From NCBI GenBank assembly GCA_034520725.1, contig JAXHNH010000025.1:62001-126000 (forward strand): 64,000 bases of DNA. The letters run 5' to 3'. Position numbers and translations under genes: made by a program. Positions 1-9,228 of this stretch are shown one piece after another (position 1 is the stretch's first letter; the number at the start of each line of letters is the position of its first letter). Source of the stretch: Gracilimonas sp034520725. GTDB lineage: Bacteria > Bacteroidota > Rhodothermia > Balneolales > Balneolaceae. The notes under the pieces are model-generated. The model was not told the origin of the DNA. It did no database searches and saw nothing but the letters and a program-made list of their open reading frames with translations.

Positions 1-894
1 GGTGAAAAAGGGCACTTCCAGTCTGAGGAAAATCTGCTTTCTGAGATCGATAAATATGATGCTTTGCTCTGCATGTTGTCTGTTCCAGTAACTGAAAGGG
101 TACTAAAAAAAGGAAAGAACCTGAAGATCGTGGCAAATTTTGCTGTGGGGTATGATAACATTGATGCGCAAACAGCTCATTCGCTAGGAATAAAAGTTGC
201 CAACACCCCTGATGTTTTAACTGAAGCCTGCGGCGATTATGCTATGGGCCTATTGCTTGCCCTTTCACGAAAGCTAAAGAAGGCGGAGGAATATCTGCGT
301 AATGGAAATTTTAACGGATGGGAACCTCTCGGTTTTTTGGGAATGGAACTCCGCGACAGAAATCTGGGCATCATAGGTATGGGGCGGATCGGTCAAGCTT
401 TTGCTCATCGTGCCAGAGCATTTGGGATGAACATACTCTATCACAATCGCAGCCGATTAGACTCAGACATAGAAAGTGAATTAGGCGCCAAATATATTAA
501 TGACCCCACCACACTTGCTGAAAAAAGTGATGTGATAAGCCTGAACTGTCCACTTACAGAAAGCACTCATCACCTCGTCGATGTTGACTTTCTGACGCAC
601 ATGCCAGAACATGCTCTGCTAATCAATATTTCCCGTGGTGCAGTTATCGATGAAGCCTCCTTGGCTGAAGCCCTCCATAATAAGATCATTGCCGGTGCAG
701 CACTTGATGTATTTGAAAAGGAACCGGAAGTACATCCCAGACTTTTGACAGCGCCCAACACAATGTTACTACCTCATATTGCCAGCGCTACCCATAGCAC
801 ACGTGAGGATATTGGAATGTTAGCTGCCAATGCCATCGTATCAGTTTTAAATGGCAAGGACGACAGTGATATCCAAAACTTGATTACACCTTAA
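1..894 (+). CDS. D-isomer-specific 2-hydroxyacid dehydrogenase (5' end outside window)
   Basis: The reading frame is open from base 1, so the start lies upstream. The protein is a D-2-hydroxyacid dehydrogenase of the glyoxylate/hydroxypyruvate reductase and phosphoglycerate dehydrogenase superfamily, reducing a 2-oxoacid with NAD(P)H in the cytoplasm. The Rossmann motif GIIGMGRIGQAF is visible. So are the catalytic trio: Arg in NISRGAVID, Glu in DVFEKEPEV and His in LLPHIASATH. There is no ACT domain after the catalytic core, which argues against a full-length SerA and for a glyoxylate reductase-like enzyme. The substrate cannot be fixed from sequence. A kinase gene follows 19 bp downstream on the same strand. 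Confidence 0.9.
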   Translation, partial: GEKGHFQSEENLLSEIDKYDALLCMLSVPVTERVLKKGKNLKIVANFAVGYDNIDAQTAHSLGIKVANTPDVLTEACGDYAMGLLLALSRKLKKAEEYLRNGNFNGWEPLGFLGMELRDRNLGIIGMGRIGQAFAHRARAFGMNILYHNRSRLDSDIESELGAKYINDPTTLAEKSDVISLNCPLTESTHHLVDVDFLTHMPEHALLINISRGAVIDEASLAEALHNKIIAGAALDVFEKEPEVHPRLLTAPNTMLLPHIASATHSTREDIGMLAANAIVSVLNGKDDSDIQNLITP

Positions 895-913
895 TTTACG
901 CTCATATTGATTT

Positions 914-3900
914 ATGGGCATATCAGGACTTACATATATTCCGGGCCGAAAGATAAAGATCCTCGCTTTTCTACTGATCTTAACTTCAGTTGCATATGGT
1001 ATTTTCGAACTATGGGTTAATCCGGTCAATCTAGATAACATCAGCGAGAACATTACTCAGGAATCTGTCAGTGAAGCGGTTGATAACTTCAACTCATACC
1101 AAAGCAACTTTAGATCAGAAAATCAGCAGCTGACTCAGGATTTGGTCAATTCACTTGGGACTTCTGAATTTCCATCATTATTTACTAAACTTGATAACCT
1201 TGAACGGTTCTGGGGATTATCCGTATTCAAGGATACTTCCCTAATTGCCTGGACTGAATTTGGAGTTGAGAAGTTTCCGAATTTGAAAAATAACCTCCAG
1301 AATTTCCCACATATACGTCTTGGGAGGGATAATAATGTCACTTACCTGGAATACATTAACAGGATACGGATCACAGAACAGGATTCGGTTGTTCCATATT
1401 ACCTGATCAGCAGAAGTAAAATTCAACAATCCAACCTGCTATCCATTGGAAACAGTTCTGAACTTGATCCTTCAGAACTTTTTGGACCTGAAAATGAATA
1501 TCCTGTGCGATTCAGTTTTTTTGAATCACCGCCTATTGACATAAACTTCAGTCAGCCATTATATCTTAACGATGCGGATTCCATTGGCCTTGCCTATACA
1601 TTACTTACAGACCGCCAAACTTTTATCTCTTCCCAAAAACAGCGCCATTTTCTCTATCGAGCAGGATTTTGGGCAACAATCATGCTTTTTACAACACTCT
1701 TCCTGATTGCGGTATCTGAAAATTTGCGTTTCTGGGGCTCATTCTTTTTGAAGCTGTTTGCCGTACTCATTGCCTGGATATTTTTTGTGAACATAGATGT
1801 CAATACAGATTGGCTGGAGTTCATGGGTTTACAGACAGAGGTTTCAAGTGGTAACCTAAACCTCTTGTTCAAATATACTGTACACTCATTTTTTATGCTT
1901 TTACTATCTATAGTAGCTTTTAAAGCACTTGCCATCGGTTCAATTGAGATGCAGCTTTCATCCTCATTTATTCAAATCATTGCTGCCATCTTATCCGGGC
2001 TACTGAGTACACTTCTTCTATTTTTTATTTATAACGAGGCATTTCAAACCATCCTTTACACGACTATACCGGTCCTCGATCTAGAGGTATTTCCCGAACT
2101 TTCTACCTTAATCTTTTATGTAGCCACCGGAATCCTGGCTGTCTCGTCAACTCTCATGATAGGATTGATAGGCTGGTTTGTAATCAGGTTAAATGACAAG
2201 AGAACGGTCGTAATTTTACTATCGCTGGCGATAGGGTACGCTTCCGGATTATTTATTTTATCCGCTTCCACCATTTTTGAACTTCATATCAATGCACTGA
2301 TAATCATCTCTAGTTGCATATTTGGGACTGTTCTAATTTTTCTTTTTCAATCTGCCAAGGATCCCCTATTGTTGATAAAAATATCACAATTAAGATTGTA
2401 TTTACTCATTGGCTTCATCGCGGTAGGAGTCAGTTATATTGCCGTCTACCGAGGTTATTCTGAAAGACTTCAGGGCGAAATGGAAACTGCCGCAAAACAA
2501 TTCATTACTGAAGAAGCCACCAAAGCGGAACAAATTGCTCAGGCGCTTTTGATAAATCTTCAACAACAATTGACCGTACTTGATGCTGAAGATCTTAATT
2601 CAAATAAACCACTGGTTGATAATATTTTTAGACAAACAACCGAAAGTCTAATCGAAGACGATTGGGAAACATTCTCTATTTCAGCACAGCTGATCAATAA
2701 CACCGGCGAGATCATCAGTGATTATTCATCGGACCTTAATTCACCCGCCTGGACCCGGGCATTCAATATGTTCTCTTTGGTAGTTCCATTTGAAGCCGAG
2801 CAAATTCGGTTTGAAAACTTACGCCCTATTATCAGAGAAACTCCACTTAACGAAGTCGCATCTCAATATTCTTCCTTTCGGAGGGCATGGATCCCGATCT
2901 ATGATATTGCCAACACAGAAACCCGCATTGGTTGGATACTTTGCTCGGTTTACCGTGAACGACCTCAGTTTGAGAAACCTTTGAGAGCCGTTATGGCCAT
3001 GCAAAATAATGAAAAATGGAGTTCCTCGATCAGCGTCACAGAATATCTCAACGGGGTGAGCGCACGCAAGAACATTGTTGGGCCTCCACTGGACTTACCC
3101 GGTTATTTAAGCCTACCTGATGATATTATCCAAAAAGTAAGACAAGAAAATGTAATCTACCGAGATCAGATTTTGGCAGGGCAAAACATTCAAGAATACT
3201 TCATAGCAACATCAGACAAACAGATCATTCGCTCTGCTACTAAAAAAGCGGGATTCAATAACCACTTCTTCTCGATACTCAGGTTCTATTTTGTGGTCTT
3301 AGTGGGAGGTTCACTTATACTTGGCATTGTATACTGGAAAAGTGATATGATATTAATTTCACCGAATAAACGATTCAGGGACCGCCTGATCGACCGGTTT
3401 ATTATGGCCTCCCTGGTCTGCTTACTGGCACTTATTATCACTACGTATTACACAATCAGGAATCAAAATCAAACAGCGGCACAAAGTGAACTACTGCTTA
3501 AGATCGAGAATCTAACGGAAGCTATCTCTAACTATGAGTTGGATAACAAGAACTCAGATGTACCTTTGTATTCCCTCGCTTCCACCCTGGATGCTGATGC
3601 TTCGCTCTACAGAAATAACGTTGTTGATATTTCAACGACCGGACAAATCTATAATCAACATTTACTCCCTAACTTATTACCCTGGGATGTCTATGACGCT
3701 ATTTATAATAGAGGAAGCAGTCAGGTTACCCGCCGACTGACACTTGGGAATCAGGAATTACTTATTGGTTATCAGCCATGGTTAAACGAGACTGGAGAAA
3801 TTGCCGGTGTAGTATCGATCCCAACCTTTTTGGAGGCTCCTATATTCAATGAACAGCTACTGACCACCACAAGCTATCTGATAGGACTGTTTGTCCTTAT

Positions 3901-4804
3901 TTTCAGTTTCTTCATCCTTGGAGCCTCGCTGATATCTACACAGTTGACATCACCTTTGGAAGCTCTCAGAAAAGGGTTGAAAAAGATATCCGGGGGAGAT
4001 CTTGAAACCACACTGCCTGTAAAAAGTCAGGATGAGATCGGTTCACTTATAAACGCCTACAACATTATGGTGTATCGCCTCAAAGACCTGCAATCAGATC
4101 TGGCGGAAGCAGAACGCGAAGCTGCCTGGAAAGAAATGGCTCAACAGGTAGCCCATGAGATCAAAAACCCCCTAACGCCAATGAAACTCAATCTTCAGCA
4201 CCTGGAGCGTCAGATCAGCCATTCAGAGGGTAACCTATCCGAACTCAGGCCAAAGATTAAATCACTTACTCAAAATATTATCGAACAAATTGAATCTCTT
4301 AATAAGATCGCTTCTGATTTCTCCAAATTTGCAAAACCTGTAGAGCAGGAATTCGAACCTGTTGAAATAAATGATCTGGTTTCACAAATAAGCGACCTCT
4401 ACGGAACTGAAAGGGACATACAGCTGCAGACAATACTAAACGATCATGAGTTGTGGGTTGACGGAGTAAAGGATGAGCTCCGAAGAGTATTGATCAATCT
4501 GGTAAAAAATGCCCACGAATCAATGCCTAAAGGGGGTAAAATTCAGCTTAGCACTTTGTATGATCGAAAACAGAAACTAGTCACTATTTCGGTTACAGAT
4601 TCCGGAGAGGGAATTCCTGAAGAAAGCCGTGACAGGATCTTCGTCCCAAACTTTTCTACCAAATCAAGCGGGACGGGACTGGGACTTGCTATCGCTAAAA
4701 AAGTTATAACAGAACATGGCGGACAGATCACCTTCCAAAGTACCGTAAACGAAGGCAGTACTTTTTCTATCATATTGCCCATTCTAAATTCTGGTAATAG
4801 GTAA
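914..4804 (+). CDS. Very large membrane sensor histidine kinase (NtrY-like, HAMP-HisKA-HATPase)
   Basis: A 1,296-residue sensor kinase. One N-terminal membrane segment lies near residues 12-35. About seven hydrophobic helices follow at roughly 245-520, then an extracytoplasmic stretch, two more helices near 790-850, a second sensory loop and a final helix near 990-1015. A HAMP linker (TSPLEALRKGLKKISGGD) leads to the H-box VAHEIKNPLTPMKL with His1081, the N-box NLVKNAHESM and G-boxes DSGEGIP and GTGLGLAIAKK. All catalytic motifs look intact. The NPLTPMKL form is typical of NtrY-type kinases. No response-regulator gene is adjacent, so the partner is unknown. Start chosen at the ATG 19 bp after the upstream stop. 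Confidence 0.88.
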   Translation: MGISGLTYIPGRKIKILAFLLILTSVAYGIFELWVNPVNLDNISENITQESVSEAVDNFNSYQSNFRSENQQLTQDLVNSLGTSEFPSLFTKLDNLERFWGLSVFKDTSLIAWTEFGVEKFPNLKNNLQNFPHIRLGRDNNVTYLEYINRIRITEQDSVVPYYLISRSKIQQSNLLSIGNSSELDPSELFGPENEYPVRFSFFESPPIDINFSQPLYLNDADSIGLAYTLLTDRQTFISSQKQRHFLYRAGFWATIMLFTTLFLIAVSENLRFWGSFFLKLFAVLIAWIFFVNIDVNTDWLEFMGLQTEVSSGNLNLLFKYTVHSFFMLLLSIVAFKALAIGSIEMQLSSSFIQIIAAILSGLLSTLLLFFIYNEAFQTILYTTIPVLDLEVFPELSTLIFYVATGILAVSSTLMIGLIGWFVIRLNDKRTVVILLSLAIGYASGLFILSASTIFELHINALIIISSCIFGTVLIFLFQSAKDPLLLIKISQLRLYLLIGFIAVGVSYIAVYRGYSERLQGEMETAAKQFITEEATKAEQIAQALLINLQQQLTVLDAEDLNSNKPLVDNIFRQTTESLIEDDWETFSISAQLINNTGEIISDYSSDLNSPAWTRAFNMFSLVVPFEAEQIRFENLRPIIRETPLNEVASQYSSFRRAWIPIYDIANTETRIGWILCSVYRERPQFEKPLRAVMAMQNNEKWSSSISVTEYLNGVSARKNIVGPPLDLPGYLSLPDDIIQKVRQENVIYRDQILAGQNIQEYFIATSDKQIIRSATKKAGFNNHFFSILRFYFVVLVGGSLILGIVYWKSDMILISPNKRFRDRLIDRFIMASLVCLLALIITTYYTIRNQNQTAAQSELLLKIENLTEAISNYELDNKNSDVPLYSLASTLDADASLYRNNVVDISTTGQIYNQHLLPNLLPWDVYDAIYNRGSSQVTRRLTLGNQELLIGYQPWLNETGEIAGVVSIPTFLEAPIFNEQLLTTTSYLIGLFVLIFSFFILGASLISTQLTSPLEALRKGLKKISGGDLETTLPVKSQDEIGSLINAYNIMVYRLKDLQSDLAEAEREAAWKEMAQQVAHEIKNPLTPMKLNLQHLERQISHSEGNLSELRPKIKSLTQNIIEQIESLNKIASDFSKFAKPVEQEFEPVEINDLVSQISDLYGTERDIQLQTILNDHELWVDGVKDELRRVLINLVKNAHESMPKGGKIQLSTLYDRKQKLVTISVTDSGEGIPEESRDRIFVPNFSTKSSGTGLGLAIAKKVITEHGGQITFQSTVNEGSTFSIILPILNSGNR

Positions 4805-4854
4805 TAACTATACTTTTTTGATCTCATTAGTGCGTACATTTGCACCCTTCTGAT

Positions 4855-6216
4855 ATGAGACACTCCAAAAAAGACATAAAGAAAGAGGGAAAAATACTCC
4901 TCCAGATCGGCAGTCCAATTATTGCTACTCAGCTGATCAGCATGGGCCTTAACTTCACAGATACCGTTATGGCAGGGAATCTCTCTGCCCTGGATCTTGC
5001 GGCTGTGGCTATCGGAAATGCGATTTTTATGCCTATTGCCATATTTTGTATGGCTACGCTCATTGCCATCAATCCCGTTGTTTCACAATTTTTAGGAGCC
5101 CGTAAATTTGAGGAGATCGGCAAAAGTGCGCGGCAATTACTATGGTTGATCCTGATGCTTTCCATTCCGGCATTTTTTCTTCTCAGGAATATCGACATAA
5201 TTATGTACTGGCTTAATGTAACGCCCGAGATCATCCCTATAGCAGACGGTTATTTGAAAGCCATTTCGTGGGGAATCTTCCCACTCTTGGTCTACTCAGG
5301 AATCAGGTATTTCAGTGAAGGCCTTTCCGTCACTAAACCCGCTATGTTTATAGCTATTGGAGCACTGATCGTTAATGTCGGGGCAAATTATGTACTTATG
5401 TACGGCAAGCTTGGGTTCCCTCAACTTGGAGCTGTTGGTACAGGGTATGCAACCTCTATCGTATGTTTTTTTGAAGCTGTCATCTTTGTTTCCTTTACAG
5501 CTTCTTTTAAGCCCTTCAAGCGTTTCAATATATTTGCACGCACTAAAGGTCCTGAATGGAAATATATCCGTGAACTGATTAGGATCGGGATCCCTAACGG
5601 TGTGAGTTCTTCTATGGAGATCTTGCTTTTTGCTACGGTCAGTTTACTAATGGGATCGTTGAGTATTAAAGCGGCGGCAGCTCATCAGATCGCAATCAAT
5701 GTGGCTTCTGCCATGTTCATGATTCCATTTGGTCTTTCAATGGCTATTTCTCAAAGGGTTGGTTTTTCCATCGGGCAGGGTTCTGTCGAAAAGGCTCGAT
5801 TCAGAGGCTTCGTGGGTATTGTATTATGTGCCGGTTTCATGACGCTCACTGCTCTGTTACTCTTCCTTGCCCCTGATCTAATCATCAGCATCTACACAAG
5901 AGATTCTGAAGTGGCAACGGTTGCTGTTTCCCTGCTTTTCATGGCAGCTGTCTTCCAGATATCAGACGGTTTACAAGTAGGTGGATTCGGAGCACTAAGA
6001 GGCCTTAAAGACACAAGGATTCCTATGGTGGTCAATTTTATATCATATTGGCTAATTGGTTTCCCGGTTGGATATTATCTGGGCATCATCAGAAATGTTG
6101 GTCCGGAAGGACTTTGGATCGGACTGATAAGTGGATTAACCGTAGCCGCCGTTCTCCACAACTATCGTTTCAATAAATTGACCAAGGGAAATCTCAAAGA
6201 TCTGGGTTCATTTTAG
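4855..6216 (+). CDS. MATE-family multidrug/Na+ or H+ antiporter
   Basis: A 453-residue polytopic membrane protein of the MATE efflux family (NorM-like), expected in the inner membrane with about 12 helices. Seen directly: repeated hydrophobic segments throughout, the N-terminal signature around LISMGLNFTDTVMAGNLS, and the second-half counterpart around AAAHQIAINVASAMFMIPFGLS. MATE proteins exchange Na+ or H+ for organic cations and drugs; the substrate here is unknown. I start at the ATG at 4855 and not at the in-frame TTG at 4840, because the ATG directly precedes a charged leader (RHSKKDIKK) and gives the usual family length. Confidence 0.9.
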   Translation: MRHSKKDIKKEGKILLQIGSPIIATQLISMGLNFTDTVMAGNLSALDLAAVAIGNAIFMPIAIFCMATLIAINPVVSQFLGARKFEEIGKSARQLLWLILMLSIPAFFLLRNIDIIMYWLNVTPEIIPIADGYLKAISWGIFPLLVYSGIRYFSEGLSVTKPAMFIAIGALIVNVGANYVLMYGKLGFPQLGAVGTGYATSIVCFFEAVIFVSFTASFKPFKRFNIFARTKGPEWKYIRELIRIGIPNGVSSSMEILLFATVSLLMGSLSIKAAAAHQIAINVASAMFMIPFGLSMAISQRVGFSIGQGSVEKARFRGFVGIVLCAGFMTLTALLLFLAPDLIISIYTRDSEVATVAVSLLFMAAVFQISDGLQVGGFGALRGLKDTRIPMVVNFISYWLIGFPVGYYLGIIRNVGPEGLWIGLISGLTVAAVLHNYRFNKLTKGNLKDLGSF

Positions 6217-6286
6217 ATCTGTACAATTGAATGAACTTGGCTGTGTAAAGGTTTTTGTATGAAACCATAAATTCTTATTCTACTTA

Positions 6287-7387
6287 ATGGCCGTTTTCGT
6301 TCACGATATAGCAACCTCTGTCCCGTCTTTCTCGAATGATCAACAGAACATTCGGGAAGTAATGAAACAACATGTGGGCACAGACCGCAAAACCCAAGCT
6401 ATTATACATAGGATCTATTCGCAGTCAGGTATCGAAAAAAGGCACTCAGTTGTTGAGGATTTCATGTCTGATGAACGCGGAGAGCTTTTTTTCAACGGTG
6501 TTGTTAAAAATGAGCCGGGAACGGCAGCACGAAATGAGGTATACACCAGGGAATCCAAAAAACTGTTTGTGGATGTCGCCCGAAAACTCCTGGCGAATAA
6601 TCCTCACATCTCTTCAAACGATATCACGCATGTTATCACAGTTTCCTGCACGGGTTTTTATGCCCCAGGACCGGATTACGAGATCGTCAAAATGCTGAAG
6701 CTTGATCCTTCTACACATCGTTTCCATATTGGATTTATGGGTTGCTTTGGAGCTTTCCCCGCTATGAAAATGGCAAAATCTTTTTGTGAGTCTGACCCGA
6801 ATGCTAATGTATTGTTGGTAAGTGCTGAACTTTGCACGCTACACTTTCAAATGAAAAATGATACAGATAACCTTATTTCAGGCAGTGTATTTGCCGATGG
6901 GGCAGCGGGTATGCTCATCTCCACTGCTCAACCTAAAGAAAAAGCTTTTGAAATGCAGGGTTTTGCTTCTGCACTAGCTACAGAGGGTGAACAAGATATG
7001 GCATGGACCATTGGTGATACCGGTTTTGATATGGTCTTATCCAAATACGTTCCGGACATCATTAAAAGTAATTTGGATGCAGCACTCACTCCTGTTTATG
7101 AACAATATTCTTTAAACAAAGATGAAATAGACATCTGGGCAATTCATCCCGGAGGCAGGTCGATACTGGATAAAATTCAGGAAAGCCTTTCCTTGAATGA
7201 TAAACAGATTAACTCGTCTCGAGAGATCTTAGCCGACTATGGAAATATGAGCAGTGCTACTGTATTATTTGTTCTGAAAGATATTCTGGATCAGGATATC
7301 ACAGATCGTGAAAAGATCGTCTCCATGGCTTTTGGTCCCGGCTTAACTATTGAAAGTGGTTTATTTACGGTACATCAACCTGAATAA
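6287..7387 (+). CDS. Type III polyketide synthase (chalcone/stilbene synthase-like)
   Basis: A 366-residue homodimeric ketosynthase that would extend an acyl-CoA starter with malonyl-CoA and cyclise it to a resorcinol, pyrone or phloroglucinol. The Cys-His-Asn triad is complete: Cys153 in GFMGCFGAF, His287 in WAIHPGGRS and Asn320 in YGNMSSATVLF. The C-terminal signature GPGLTIESGLF is also present. It heads a plus-strand cassette, followed 6 bp later by a methyltransferase and then a flavin monooxygenase. This set fits a methylated, hydroxylated aromatic or quinone-like product. The starter length is not predictable from sequence. The gene itself is intact although the next two carry frameshifts. 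Confidence 0.93.
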   Translation: MAVFVHDIATSVPSFSNDQQNIREVMKQHVGTDRKTQAIIHRIYSQSGIEKRHSVVEDFMSDERGELFFNGVVKNEPGTAARNEVYTRESKKLFVDVARKLLANNPHISSNDITHVITVSCTGFYAPGPDYEIVKMLKLDPSTHRFHIGFMGCFGAFPAMKMAKSFCESDPNANVLLVSAELCTLHFQMKNDTDNLISGSVFADGAAGMLISTAQPKEKAFEMQGFASALATEGEQDMAWTIGDTGFDMVLSKYVPDIIKSNLDAALTPVYEQYSLNKDEIDIWAIHPGGRSILDKIQESLSLNDKQINSSREILADYGNMSSATVLFVLKDILDQDITDREKIVSMAFGPGLTIESGLFTVHQPE

Positions 7388-7393
7388 TCAATT

Positions 7394-8082
7394 ATGTTTT
7401 TAGGTAAAAGAGAACCGGGGTTAGTGGAAGAAATGGATAAAGAGGATTGTGACATTCACAAACTCCATAACACCTACCGGCAGTTTCATTACGTTAACAA
7501 GCTGATCTCAAAGTGGAAAACCTTGTACATCAAGGAGATCCGACCCATTTTAGAATCACAGGATAAGAATACATTACTCGATATTGGTTTTGGTGGTGGA
7601 GATATCACAAGAAGTATTGAACAGTGGGCTCGCAAAGATGGTCTCAATGTCAAAATTACTGCTGTTGACCCCGACGAAAGAGCCTTCAAGTATTGTCAGG
7701 AAAACTATACTGATTCTGAAATAGAATGGTTGCAGTGCACTTCTACTGATCTTTTAACAGACGATCACACGTACGACATTGTGATATCAAATCATGTTCT
7801 TCATCACCTAACTGATGACGAAATCTTAAAACTTCTGCAAGAAACCGAACAGCTTTCTCAGAAGAAAAGCCATCTTTAACGATATTAAAAGAAGTCCGAT
7901 TAGGCTATCAATTATTCAACGTATTCTCAAGGATTTTCTTTAGAGGGTCTTTTATCACTGAAGACGGACTCACATCCATCAGGCGAAGTTTTAAGCAGCC
8001 GGAACTCGGGGAGCTCGTGCCCACAAACTGGACAGTAAAGAAGGATTTTCCATTCAGACTTTTTCTTATTCATGAAAAATAA
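7394..8082 (+). pseudogene. Class I SAM-dependent methyltransferase, two frameshifts as sequenced
   Basis: The first frame (7394-7879) carries a class I methyltransferase fold, with motif I LLDIGFGGGDI, an acidic ribose-binding residue in VTAVDPDE-like context and YDIVISNHVLHHL. Translation then leaves the frame. Removing one A from the run at 7865-7868 continues as KKAIFNDIKRSPIRL. Removing one T from the run near 7934-7937 continues as DFFRGSFITEDGL and on to FPFRLFLIHEK, ending at 8082. The repaired protein is about 229 residues, normal for methyltransferases next to type III polyketide synthases. Its last bases overlap the next start at 8072. It probably O- or C-methylates the polyketide. 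Consensus error or real decay are both possible. Confidence 0.75.
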
Positions 8083-9225
8083 TCATGTCGACATACCGGT
8101 AGTCATCGTGGGTGGAGGACCTGTTGGATTGTTTCTGGCCATAAGTTTGATCAAAAAGAGATAAAATGCCTGGTAATTGAAAAACGAAAAAATCCGATTC
8201 CAGATTCGAGATCACTCGGCATACACCCGATTTCTCTTGAGCTTTTTGGTAATCTGAATATTACTGAGCCATTCCTCGAAAAAGGGTTAAAGATCAGAAA
8301 AGGTTTTGCCTTAACCTCAGATAAGGTGTTGGGAGAGATCATTTTTGATGACTGCCCAAAACCGTATAATTATATTTTAGCCTGTCCTCAGTTTACCACA
8401 GAAGAAATATTGAGAAATGAATTGAACAAACTGGATGATAAGGCACTGATCACTCAAGCCGAATTTATCGATCTCAGGCAGCATAAGAATCATGCGAATC
8501 TTCAATACACTGATCAACAAGGGAAATCCCACACGATTTCTACTGAGTATGTTATAGGATGTGATGGCAAGAACAGCCTTGTTCGGCAACGTTCTTCCAT
8601 TCATTATTCCGGGAAGCGATACGATGACACCTATGTAATGGGTGATTTTGAGGACAACACCGACTTCGGAACAGATGCTGCAGTATTCCTGCCACCCAAG
8701 GGTATGATAGAATGCTTTCCACTGCCAAATGGATTGAGACGATGGGTGGTAAAAACAGATGAGTACATAGAAAAGCCTGACAGTCAGCACGTTGTTAGCT
8801 TAATAAAAAAACGCATTGATCACGATCTTAGAGGTATAACAAGTGTCATGATCAGTAGTTTTGGCGTACAGCATTTCATCGCTGAAACCTTTGTAAAGGA
8901 TCGGGTGATCCTTGCAGGAGATGCCGCGCACATAGTCAGCCCGATTGGTGGACAAGGCATGAACCTTGGTTGGCTGGACGCCTGGAAGATCTCAGAAACA
9001 CTATCCGGAGACAATATTGATCTAGGGTTAAAGGAATATTCGAAAAAGCAGAGAAGGATAACGCGTAAGGTCGCAAAACGGGCAGAATTAAACATGCGCC
9101 TTGGAAGAAAAACAAGGATCCCCTCGCTCAGAAACCTCATCGTAGGATTTTTACTCAAAGAGCCATTCAGTAAAAAAATCGCTCAGCTTTTCACCATGCG
9201 TGGACTTAATAGCTGGTGGATCTAA
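8072..9225 (+). pseudogene. FAD-dependent aromatic monooxygenase/hydroxylase, one frameshift as sequenced
   Basis: Starts at ATG 8072 overlapping the methyltransferase end, with the dinucleotide-binding motif VVIVGGGPVGLFLAISL. The frame then hits a stop at 8162-8164. Adding one base near 8152 gives SLIQKEIKCLVIEKR and joins the long frame to 9225, about 384 residues in all. The rest shows the class A flavoprotein hydroxylase signatures: the DG motif GCDGKNSLVR and the GD motif LAGDAAHIVSPIGGQGMN. Such enzymes hydroxylate phenolic rings with NAD(P)H and O2. Placement after a type III polyketide synthase and a methyltransferase suggests ring hydroxylation of the polyketide. It ends 3 bp from a convergent gene. 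Confidence 0.78.
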
Positions 9226-9228
9226 ATC

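Noticed and set aside
4840..4854. TTG at 4840 as the MATE start
   Set aside because: It adds only five residues with no support, and the ATG at 4855 matches the usual N-terminus.
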